Part shown: positions 37,965 through 49,265 of the stretch, piece after piece | How the letters are laid out: each line of letters begins with the position of its first letter | How positions within the stretch are numbered: the first letter of the stretch is position 1 | Assembly: GCA_008933995.1 (NCBI GenBank) | Contig: WARS01000013.1 | Location: forward strand, 11,605,808-11,669,807 | Reading direction: 5' to 3' | Length of the DNA: 64,000 nt | Source: Datnioides undecimradiatus | Taxonomy: Eukaryota > Chordata > Actinopteri > Lobotiformes > Datnioididae | Translations under genes and position numbers: made by a program | The notes under the pieces: model-generated | Database searches by the model: none | What the model saw: only the letters and a program-made list of their open reading frames with translations | What the model was told of the DNA's origin: nothing

Positions 37965-38345
37965 AGATCAAGATGCAGCAATCAGTACCACTCTCATGTC
38001 CGTGTACTAAACACAAAGCTGCAGCCAGGAGCCAGTTAGCTTAGCTTAGCTAAAAGACAAGGAAACGGGACAGCAGCTTGCCCAGCTTTTCTTTAAGGTA
38101 ACAAAATACACCTAACAGCACATTTAAAGCTCATTAATTAACATTTTAAATCTATTAGTTTAATACTGGCTGCCTGCAGTATCTTGATATTTAGCATACA
38201 GACATGAGAGTGCTATAGATCTTCTCAGCTCACTCTGAAAATGATGAGCTATTTTATTAACTATTACATTAATTGCTACAGGGAGTGGACATAAACACAT
38301 TACCACCCTCATATCTTATAATATACTGAAATCCAGCACAACAAA
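37965..38345. mobile_element. Foldback/MITE-like teleost repeat, copy 2
   Basis: ACCACTCTCATGTCCGTGTA on the left and TACAGACATGAGAGTGCTAT on the right are inverted to each other, flanking GTTAGCTTAGCTTAGC and GGTAACAAAATACACC blocks. Same family as copy 1. Confidence 0.6.
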
Positions 38346-38857
38346 TGCTGCTTTAAGATGACCTCAGAGTTGAAACTACAGAGACTGTGGTATCAGACAT
38401 AGTATTCGTTATGTTGGATTGCATTAGATTGTACAGGCGTTCATGATATTTTGTCCACTTCTTGTATATTGGTAAACCAGAGCCACAGGTGTCTGCCTGT
38501 AAACTGATCAGACTCACATTTATCTGAAATCCCCTGGATACTTGGAGGGTTTGCTGCAGTTCGCCTGGATTGATTTGTTGGCAGAAATGTAATTTTCTCA
38601 TCTACTCTGTTAGTTTCTAGACATAAGGGAGGATCGAGACTGAAGTATCTGAGAAGATTTCAAACATTATTCATCACAGCAAATATTGATCAGCTTGCCA
38701 CAGACCTCCTTGGCTCTTTGTCAAAATAATCCTTATTAAAACATTTGTCACTCCTAAATCCTTGGCTTTTAGTGAGAAATTAGGGAGACTGAACCCAGGG
38801 GAATTGGAGGCCCTCCTCCTTACCCCTCCCATATTCTCACCCTCAACCCATCCCCAT

Positions 38858-39945
38858 CTACACACAGGACCAGTGAGGCACGGCCATGACCAGAATGCCC
38901 ATCAGTGGCAGGGTAATGGCAGCGAGGGGTGAACTTAAGCCGGGAGAAGAGCTGGGACTGCACAGGTCAAACAGACTTCCCTGGAAGCGCATCTTCCTGG
39001 AGTCCTGCCTCAGGGTCTCCCAGATGGAGCTGACTTCCTCCTGACAGTCGGACAGTGCAGTGAGGGCACATGTGTGGAAAGCTTCCCAGTGGCTGTGGCA
39101 AACAAATGGATCATCAGATCAGCGCTGCGTCTGCCATTTTCACTGAGTTCATCCCGGCTACAGCACGCAGACATGCACTGGCTGCACTCGTGAATTAATT
39201 TACTTGCCAATGATCCATCATTCAGATGGCTATGTTGGCTTCAAGTAAGTCAAACTGAGCTTTAATTACCATGGCAACTGCATTAGAGAGTGAAACAATA
39301 TCACAGATGATATGGCAAGTGGGCAATTTTCAACAGACGGCTTATGTGTAAATCTTTGTCTTCAATACATTGTGCTGGGTTGTATGGTGCGTGCAGTAAC
39401 AATGACAAAAAACGTCCCTGGAATTTCATTACTGCTGCAGCAAAGTCATAAATTATTTAGAACAATGGCTCAGTGTCTCAGCACCCTTCATTCCTCTATT
39501 CTCCCTGAGATTGTGGCATCTGCTCTTTGTCTCTCCAGTATTTTGCAAAGAGATCTATATGTCATACTGTATGTCTCTATCATTTCACTCAGTCATGCAC
39601 TATTTCATACTGATTGAGCTGCAATACAATTTCATGCACGGCGCTTATTTCGAGATGTTTTTTTTAACCTACCACAGTTGGTTTGTCTTTCCATTCTTGC
39701 TTTCTCTGCTTAGTTCAAATAAAATCACACAGGCTCTATTGGGGATGTCCTATGTGTACAAATAAATGCAAATAAAGTTATTATTACCTGCACACGGCGG
39801 CCACTCCCCTCTCACTGGTCACGTTCTCCTGGTAGTTGTCCATGCTCTCTCCCAGCTCCAGGACACAATCAGAAAAGTCCTTATAAATGTTTTCGCACCT
39901 CACATCTGCAGAGTCTCCTGACACTGTCAGGGAGAGGAATACTGC

Positions 39946-39983
<38 letters not shown>

Positions 39984-40824
39984 ACAGCTTATCTATAAAC
40001 CTTCCACAACAATTTTCTTTAAGATGGACAAAGTTTGTACACTGAATCTGCTGCACAAGTGTGTTCCTGACAAATGTGCAAGTAAAATTATTATAATTTA
40101 TCAGAATTTGATATTTATCTGATGTGTGAAATAGTGTCAGTCTGGTTCCTCTTTCTCTACACACTTCTAGTAGCTTCAAACACTGCTCATAAAGCTGTTT
40201 CACAAAAAAAAACCATTTCATTGATTTTTTTGTTTGTTTGTTTGTTTATTGTCCTATGAACGTGTATAACCTTCCTGTGAATTCAGTCCTGTCATGTGAA
40301 CTTCACTTTAATCAGTGGGCGGCATAAGCAGATGTTATCACAGAGAACGGTCCTGGCCATTGCAGCCCATACGTTCCTTCCACATGGGTTTAAATGCTAT
40401 GACATATCCGTAATACAAGACAATGTCAAATAAGTACTAATAAAGCACTATGTGTGAATGAAAGTGTCATTTAAGAGAAATGAATCGATTTTGTGGCGTT
40501 TGATTATAAAATGTTGCATGTCCAAAAGCTTGCACACTATCACCTAAGTATAGACACCCAGCATCTACCGTCGCTGGGTGTACTCCAAGCTGTTGGCTAC
40601 GGCACAGGTCTCATAACCATCATGATGGAGATAAATAAAGATCAGAGTCGTGATATTTTGAATGCAAAGATAAAAAAAAGATGTAAGGATACAAGGCAGT
40701 ATTTCTCTGTCAAAGCATCCAAAGTGGCTTGCAGCCGAAACAAACCCACGGAGGGAGCTTGAGATCTCTTACCCAAGGCAAATGCAAGAATCCCTCCGAT
40801 CTTCGTCGACATGAAAAATCCCAT
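38858..40824 (-). CDS. nrn1: Neuritin
   Basis: GPI-anchored neuronal protein that promotes neurite growth and synapse maturation. Three coding exons, 40824-40773, 39941-39788 and 39092-38858, encode 146 residues (human NRN1 142). An N-terminal signal peptide (GGILAFALVFLSLTVSG) is split by the first intron. The mature domain has the family cysteines in CENIYKDFSDCVLELGESM, HWEAFHTCALTALSDCQEE and FQGSLFDLC. The C-terminus is hydrophobic (LAAITLPLMGILVMAV), as expected for GPI addition. The start was chosen at M-G-F-F; the frame is open a little further 5' but without an ATG. The sequence is nearer NRN1 than NRN1L. A GT repeat abuts the second exon's acceptor. Confidence 0.94.
39947..39980. 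repeat. (CA)n microsatellite at an nrn1 splice acceptor
   Basis: About 34 bases of CA repeat. On the coding strand it reads (GT)n directly before TTGCAG at the start of the second nrn1 exon. Confidence 0.95.
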
Positions 40825-41190
40825 ATCATCCCATTTCAAGCCAAGCGGAGGGCGCGGGATGCTGCCTAGGCATTCATGGATCGGAATAAAAAGCGGCGCT
40901 GAGTCACACAGAGCTGATTAGCTGCCCATTATTAATGTGAGTCGGAGTGTATCAGTGATTAAGCGGCGATAAACACTTGGTGGGTGTGTATGTTCAGTCT
41001 TTCCCTGCTCCGGCCGACTGCTGACGTTACCTGCCCCCCGGCGCGCGCTGAGCTCATCTTCCCCCCCTCAGCACCGGACAGCTCCTCTCACCTCCCAGAG
41101 GAGGAACCGCCGTGCAACCCTCCTGCAACGCTCACACAACACTCGCAGGACGCACCTGCGTGCCATCAGTCACTTAACCGCACACGATAG
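40825..41190 (-). promoter_or_regulatory. nrn1: nrn1 promoter/5' UTR region
   Basis: GC- and CpG-rich stretch just 5' of nrn1, with a TGAGTCA (AP-1 type) motif near 40901. The start site cannot be fixed. Confidence 0.4.
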
Positions 41191-43015
41191 ATTATAATGT
41201 CATCTCAGTGGAGGAGCTTCAGCACAGCAGCTATGTTACACATGGATCATCAGCCTGCTGCGATTCCATGTGGCTGAAGTTTAAATCTGATCATGTTCTC
41301 ATCACAGTGCAAAGTCTGGCCGCATGACAAATGCCATTTACACATTTTTTTTTAGCAATTTCACAGTTGCATTATCTCCGAACAGTTTCATGCAGAGAGC
41401 TTTGTAATATGGTGCTTATTATAGAGACTGATCTGCGACTTCAGTTATCTTCATTGGACGTATTGTTGCAACGTATGTTGATGCCCATCTAGTTATCATA
41501 TACATATATATATGTGTTCTTTATTTATTTGACTAACTGTATTATTTTCTTTAAATAATTGGAATATTTAACCCAAGTAAACATTTATTCATCATTTATA
41601 TCTAATTCTTATTTACAGACAAATTTATTTTTTTTATATGTAGCTGATTTGGTCTCTATCAGCTTAGCATTTAATGGAGTACAAATCCTACTTCATTAAT
41701 TGTACAAACTGAAGAATCTCTTTTATTCACTTTTTTGAAAATTACTTTTCATAGTTCTTTCAAGGAAAACTAGGATGTTATTAGGAGTTTGTAGACCCAT
41801 ACAAGTTAGCAACCCTATATGTATAACCTTTTGGTAATCATGGGTAACAAAAAGTTTTGCAAAATCTCAATTATGCAACTGGTGAAGACAATAAGTAAAC
41901 ATGGATCTAAACACAATGTGAATTACATAAATAGATTTCAAATGTTTTATGTAGAAAGAAATTCAGTTATTGTGTTTGTTGTTGGACTAGATGTAAACAT
42001 TTGGGTTTTTCTAAAGAAAAAGGAACCTTTAACACTATTATGAATATCATTTAGTGACAGTGAACTGTAGATTGTAAATAACATGACTGGATGAACAATT
42101 CTTTACACTGGATCTGACAAACAGTAGAAGAGGAAGGATCAGGAAATACTGTTTCACAGAACGAACAGAACAAAATTAACTTTGTTCACCCTTTTATTGT
42201 TTTTGAAAATGCTCCACTGAGCCTTTAACAACAATAAGATGATAAAAACAAACAGGTAAAAATTTACCTGCAGAAACCTCCAGAGAACACTGTTTTAATG
42301 TTTGTTGTAATTGCAGCTGCCGTTGCCTCTCTGAAAAACAAGATTTGAACTTTTACAAAGCTCAGCCCTTCTGTGACTGGATGGTAAAGGCAGACGGTAT
42401 CAGTTCTTAACATTAGGCAACATTAAGCCTTTGCAGGGCAGATACAGTACAGATAAGGCACAATGGTGTTTACATGACAGAGACGGAGAGGAAGGGAGGT
42501 GCATCTCATTCAACAACTTAAATATGAATGATATGAAGTCAAGAGTTCCATCTCATAATAATAATGCAGACAACAAATTTTCAGATAAAATATCATGATT
42601 ATTATTATGCAATTATTCTGACTTCACAACATTAATACAGAGTGTTGATGTATTAGGGTTTTTTGGGGGCGTCGTACCACAATCCCCTTCTTTATCTATA
42701 AAAATGACTTATTGGTTTATCTCTGGTCCCCTCTCACACGCATACACACTGATAAAAAAGTCCCTTTATAAATGAACTGTAGTGGAGTCCTGTTAATGTC
42801 TAAATGGTCATGCTCTGAAAAGAGCAGCAGAGTCCAGGAAGCTCTCTGGTTGTGAAACCAGCAGGCTGAGATCCATACAAACATCTTAAACACATTGCTC
42901 AGGATGGAAACTCGATTACAGAAATGTTGCTCCAATGGCAATCAGGTTGCTGTGGCGAGGAGATGAGCTTTGAAAGCCTGATGGACAGTATGATGATGGA
43001 TGGAAACAGACCATT
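41191..43015. other. nrn1-ssr1 interval, including the ssr1 3' UTR
   Basis: AT-rich. A minus-strand AATAAA (plus 42193-42198) may end the ssr1 3' UTR. A second AATAAA overlaps the ssr1 stop codon. No other gene seen. Confidence 0.45.
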
Positions 43016-46000
43016 TTATTGATCCGCTCCAGCTGCCCTATTGGTTCGTTTCCGTGGAGATGCTTTCGGGGAAGCCTTGTCTGTAAGGCAGGATGCAGAG
43101 ATCAGATATGTGTGTTGCTGAGTAAAAGGTATATGGGCAAATGATCACATATCAAACAACTGTTTAGTCTGTTTTGACTGTGAAAATGAACATACTCATG
43201 ACATTGAGAGTCTCCTGAGGAATCCAGCTGATGTCCACATCGTTCATCCCACCAGTGCCCTTCTCTATTTTCACTGGCATTCTCTTTTTCTGCAAAACAC
43301 AGATTAAGAGACAGCACTTTGACCATTTTATCCTCGAGCCTGCTTCAATTTTAATTTTCATAAAGATGTTACAAGGATGAGAATGGATGACACCCATTTG
43401 TTTGTGTGCTCTGTTTGACTCCACACAAGAATCACAGGAAATATACAGAAAATGATGACATATCCCAACTCTGAAGAACACAGAACGAACACATGTATCT
43501 TAGAACAGCTGGAAGAAGACAAACACGTACCGTCCTTGACTCCAGGACCTGGTACATCCCAAAGAGCATCAGGACTACCAGTCCAATTAGGAAGATGTAC
43601 ATGAACATTCTGCAGAAAAAACAAATCATCAGTAAACAGAAATCAGTAAAGAAGCTCCACAGTTTCTTTGGGGAGTGTATATCATGCTTTGTGACGAAAT
43701 GCATGGCTACTGGTTTGATTTTTATTTACCAGTTTGCTGTAATTTTACTGGAATTATTGTCAAAATGACATTTTGCAAAAGGATTGTTTTTAATTGCAGA
43801 ATGTTATTTTGACATAGAGGTGGGATTGTTATCTCAGAGTGTTTTGTCTCATTCAGCTTGTGTGTAGAGTTTTAACACAATTAGCCAAATTCTTTCAGGA
43901 CACTACTGAGACCTTCACTTGCACCTCCATTTTGATACATGGCCACAGATTGTAGCCGTTTGTGTCACCAATTTCTCATAATGCTTTTTATTTACATATC
44001 TGTAGCAACCATGCTAGTTAATGAAAACATTTCTCTGATGTCAGTCTGCAGATTATGTCCAAATTCAAGTGCAATTCTTTAGCATACAGACTAGTCTGGC
44101 AAAACTGCTCCCTTTGTGTTCTAAAGTGGCCTTCAAGTGACCTCTGACTGCAACGTTTTCTGATCTGCTTTGAGACGTTGGGATAGAAAACAACATTTCT
44201 TTTGCTTGACTAATTTGCTGGTGACAGTCTCTGTATCTTGCACCAGCAGCACAATTCTGACAAACTGATCTCTTTGTGCCAAATTCACACCTCCTTTTAC
44301 AGGTTCTTACATGTGATGCAATCATCTGGGAGAGCTGGTATTGTGAAGCCTTGCAGAGCTGAGTCTAGCCTTAATGGATAATAAGTAATAGGTGGGCAAA
44401 ATAATGAGATTTAAGAATGATTTGCGCAGAACTCAGCTGCAGAAATCGTTTTAATACATCCATCTACTGCCCTCTGTGATTTTGGTGCAGGATCATACAG
44501 TTTTCCTACAATTTTTTCAATGAAGTAATGGAAAGGAGTAATACCTTCCTCTACAACACAATTTACAGGTATGCACATAATAACACAAACTCAGTGAAAG
44601 GTAGTCTTACGTTTCTCCGTCCAGTCCCTCTTCTCGCTCAGTGATGGTCACAGTCTGGTTGTAAATGGCAGTCTGGAAGACACTGCCCTGAGGAAGGATT
44701 GAGAAACTAGTTAGCAAGTCCCTTGTGGTATCTCTCTTGACAAAGCCTTGTTAAAGCCATTCTTTAAAAATCAAAGTGTCAAAATGACTCAGCATTGATC
44801 ACATCACTGCTACCAGCATGGAAACAGCAGTCAAAAATGACATAAAAGGAGCCCCCAGTGGTCTGAAATACAGCTGTTATATGAATAAAAAGACAAATTG
44901 CTCTGCTGAGAACAATTTCTTCAGGTATTAACTTTCATGAATCATCAAAAAGCCTTCCTCTGGAGCATCTTGATAGCTGCCTTCAAACATCTAAAGATTC
45001 AACCTGACCCCCAACCACCAATACTTTTCTATAAATCATGAAAAATTTCCTCTTTACCTCACTGTCAAGATAGTTGAGGAGAATTACAAGACCAAATGGA
45101 CGACCTGCCATGGGCTGAGCTGGGATGAAGGAGTACTCGAAGGAGGCCTGAGCCTGTGGTTGCACCACGGTGTTCAGAGGCAAAGCTGTGAACTGCACAG
45201 AACATACATCATTAAAACAGGCTGTTGACAAGGTGAATAGTTTTTATTAATATCTGCTGTGTTGAGTGGTTCAAAAGAGAGAAAAGCCTAGCCCTCACTT
45301 GTTGTGTTGCAATACAGACAAACACATATAGTACATATATACATACATAGAAATGCTACTTTGTCAATGTTTTTTTGTCTTGGATTTATTAAAAGTGAGA
45401 GGAATGCTATAAGTTCATGAGGTTACATCACAGTTGAGTTAAAATTTTAAATTTGTGTGCTTAATAGTTTTAATTTACCATGTGTTAACGCATTATAAAC
45501 CTCTGTCTCATTCAGAATTATATTTTAAAATATTATAATCCACTACATCCTCAAAATATTGTTCCCATATAGAGACATAAAGAGTACTTTTAGCTCAAAA
45601 AGAGAAACATCATGAAATGACTGCATTTGTAAATTACCTCGACATATACAATATATCCCCCTCCAGCTAAAGTCAAAAGGTGGACTCATGTTTGCAGAGT
45701 TTTTTCACTTCAGATCAAACTTACATTCTGGATGTAGAACTGGAAATCTTGGGGGTAACGGAAAGAGGCCTCCAATGACTGGACGGTGAAATCCTGACTT
45801 CCCTTGTTGGTGAAACCCACCAGGAACCTCACAATTTCATTGGCTGGGAACTCTAACGTTATCAATGATACAAAGACAATAAATAAACATGAATACAAAT
45901 CAAGTTCTGTGTTAGTTAGTTTAGTTATAGATATACTAACAAGGCTACAGAATTGCTGGTGTCATGTCGCAGCATAAAACAAAAGCAGTTTAGGATAATG

Positions 46001-47310
46001 GTTTCACTCAAAGCTTTGATTTCTGTGAAAGCCTTAGAAAAGAAGCTGGACCGACCTTCTCCAGTGGTGAAGATGATGGTTGTGTCGGCATCAGGGTGAG
46101 ACGTTAACAGTTTATCTGCTGCTTCATCTGTGTCGTCTTCATCTCCTTCCTAAAGGAGTAATACAACATGACGTGGTCACTTGATCACCTGCACAGAAAT
46201 CTATGCCTTGCTATTCTGCTACGGCATTGAAACATACATACCGTGGGTTGTATCTGATCCTCCTCAACGAGTACCTCTTCCTCATCATCTTCCTCCTCAT
46301 CCACTGCAGCATCCGCATCCTCAACAATGTCCTCCGCAGAGTCGGAATCTGCAGAGACGTGGCCTGTGTGGGACAGAGGACATGAGTAACTTGTCAATAT
46401 ACATCAACATCCTCACATTTGGTCAAAAGTGGATTTTGTCAATATCAGGCAGCTATAACTGGTTGTTCCCAGTGAAGAAAAGTCCAGTGTAGCTGTGGAA
46501 ACAAACAAACAAAACAAGATTTGCTCATCTGAAAATATGACAAATTACACAGCATTAAGACGTCTTACCATTGAGCACATAATGATCACAAAGAGACGAC
46601 TTATTGAATGAATAAAACAGTTGAAAGTAATTTCTTAGCTGGCTTTACTCAGTCATAGCATTCACATCAATTCAAACTAAAATCTCTCTTTTTTAAAGAT
46701 TTTTATTATTCAGCGATTTGACAGTCTGCCTGTCTCAAACCATCAGCCTCCTTAGAATAAAAGTCTCAATTTTAAAGTATCAGCGGGGAAAAAAATACAA
46801 ACACAAGTTAACCATTTTATCTATGGTGACGTGTCCCAGCAACCAGCAACCGGCTGACTGCTGCTGCATCCGCAGCGACCCTTTTTTGACTAAAAATCAC
46901 TTCTGAAAGCTCATAAAGCGACTTTTAACTGCACATTTGATGGTTTAGGTTTTCTGCAACACTTTGGCGGCGGCAGCCTGCAATCTACGATCACATTCAT
47001 TCATTTCAGTGTAAAAGAAAGAGCCACAACTCTCCCACTGCTGTGCATTAAAACTATGGACGAAACGTACATACATTCATGTTAGGAGGACGATGGTAAA
47101 GACCGAAACCCGTCTGTGTGCAGGTCTGTGACTGTGCCACGTCAATGTACCAAGCCAGGCTGTCTAATAACTTCTTAAACTTTGAGTCGAAGTCAGGCGA
47201 CGGCATGTAGCTTTCAAGCACACGAGGAAACATGACTTACCGATGGATATCAAGCCACAGGGGAAGGCCAGGAGGAAAAGCAGCAGCAATTTTGACCCGA
47301 AATTGAACAT
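43016..47310 (-). CDS. ssr1: Translocon-associated protein subunit alpha (TRAP-alpha)
   Basis: Single-pass ER membrane subunit of the TRAP complex beside the Sec61 channel. Nine coding exons in phase: 47310-47241, 46363-46242, 46149-46056, 45852-45725, 45192-45058, 44687-44611, 43609-43531, 43289-43196 and 43080-43016; 287 residues (human 286). A signal peptide ([15 protein letters not shown]) is followed by a strongly acidic lumenal segment (residues about 30-75, [15 protein letters not shown]). The lumenal domain carries [19 protein letters not shown] and two N-glycosylation sequons (NFT across exons 4-5, NQT in exon 6). One membrane segment ([17 protein letters not shown]) and the cytosolic tail [11 protein letters not shown] and [13 protein letters not shown] are conserved. 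It neighbours nrn1, as on human 6p25-p24. Confidence 0.97.
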
Positions 47311-49200
47311 TTTTGAGTCAGAGTTAAGGGCTGAAGTTAGTAACACATCAGCGTTCAGGAGAGCAGAGGGAAGCAGCGGAGCAGGGGGCGGGATAAGAGG
47401 GAACAAGACCCGCCTCTGTCGGAGGACGTGTGGGAGGTGCGACTGTCCTTTAAAGCTCCAGTGAGGTTTTGTTTCACACACACGCACACACACACATGGA
47501 TTGAGTCTCCTGCAGAAAAACATGTAACAACTTGCTTTTTTCATCCATAACACCCAGCGTTTGGAGCTGTAATTTTAAAGATGTGTGAATATAGAAAAGA
47601 AGAATAGGTCCACGGCAGACCTCTGTTTTGTTGCACCACAACGCACTGGAAAGGACTTCTAACTCTCTTGGTAGCTAGGTTGCCACTACACTATTACTTA
47701 AGAAAAAGTATTTAAGACATGATTCAAATTAAGGTATGTAAGAGTTCGGCATCAGCAAAATGTAGTCCTCTTTCTGTAGTAAAATGGTCCCTGAAAGTGT
47801 TTTACTTTACTAACTAGTGCTCTGGGATTAATATTACTGCTGCAGTGATGTGAATGTTGCATTTCACTGTTGTAAATTATTATAGCTGAGTTCGTTTGAA
47901 CGACATTATATACTGGTGGATAGTTTCATCTACAGTAATGCATCATATAGAGAGAGTCAGCCCCCTCTTGATATTTGCTTCGGTTTATCAGACAAAAAAA
48001 CCCCCATCAATTCAAAATCAAATTCAAAAGGAAGCATAAGAAAAATTGTAAACTGAAAAGTAACTAGTAACTAAAGCAAATGTAGGGGAGTACATAAAAC
48101 AGAATTTGACTTGGACCTGTATTGGAGTAAAACTATATATGCTCAAGTAAAGTACAAGTACCTCTGATTTGTGCTTAACAACAGTAATTCAGTAAGTCTT
48201 CTTGATTAAATTCCACCAATGCCTAATAAACTTAATAAAGGTGATGACAAAAGTAGCATTTTAAAGTTCCCATAGTTTAGTTATGGTACACAGGCCTTTA
48301 CGTTCATGATGCATTGGCCGAATAAAAAAAACCTACACCACTTTTACAGCATTATATTGTATAGCTAATTTTGTTTTTGTTTTTGTCTTTATTTTTCTCA
48401 TTTTACTTTTGTGATCAGTCTTGTGATACTTGTAACTTTCCATCCTGTGGTGTTCATGTGATAAATATAAATCCAATCATCTTTAGAGTGTATGCCACTT
48501 ATATTTCTACTTAACTAAGTTCTGATACACATACTGTACACTATTGTATTTACTTTCAGATGAAGATTTTACATGCTAAGTATTTGACCATGATGCATTG
48601 CTGTAGAAAAAAAATACCCAAATTACAGTCAAGTCTTTCCTGACCACATGCAAAGATTTAAAATGCTTCTTAAATTCTGCATCAGTATGAAATACAATTA
48701 TATGCACAGGGTTTATTATGATGTGACTACAAGTGATGAAAGCTACTGATAAACGTGAAGGTATCAAAAAAGATTGTGAGCTTGTCACTGGTGTGTTTTT
48801 GTGTCAGCAGCTCCCAGTTGACTTTATAGGTGAGTGAAGAGATCTGTGGCCAATGCTATGCTTTTTTTCTGTAAAAAATAATTAAAACTCTGAAAAATGG
48901 CAAAATTATAAATATAAAATAGATACCAGCTAATACATGTTAAATATGATTTTTATATTCTTAAATATACCTGAAGAAATGTTTTGGATAATTTAGGTGT
49001 AAAGTGGAAATGTTGTGTCTTTCTGTGCCAAAATCCCATCTCAAATGTGGTTTACTGTCACAACTTGCTGCCTTAATGTTGTTCTCACTCAGAAAAAGTT
49101 TTGTGGTTTTCTGCAAAAGCACACATCCTGTAATGTGTACACAGGCTGTTACTTCTGCTGTTCAGTGTTACATTCTGGGGGCATATATAACAGATGGTTT
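47311..49200. other. ssr1 promoter and ssr1-sit1 intergenic region
   Basis: The divergent gap between ssr1 and sit1. The ssr1 side (to about 47460) has GC boxes and a GACGTGTG element at 47425-47432. The remainder is AT-rich with no coding signal; a short CA run lies near 47477-47495. Confidence 0.5.
49184..49190 (+). promoter_or_regulatory. sit1: TATA box for the sit1-like gene
   Basis: TATATAA lies 76 bases 5' of the proposed start codon, which would give a leader of about 50 bases. Confidence 0.5.
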
Positions 49201-49265
49201 AGCCTTTTTATCACATTTAGACAGAGACACGGAAAGAGAACTGCCCTTGTTAAAGCTTCATTGCC

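Larger units (their letters stand above)
33524..38857. other. sys1 3' region and sys1-nrn1 intergenic gap
   Basis: No recognised gene. It holds two copies of a teleost foldback repeat (34855-35290 and 37965-38345), a poly-G run at 36388-36402, and two exon-like intervals (35463-35506 and 35621 onward) with good splice motifs but no known product. Confidence 0.5.
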
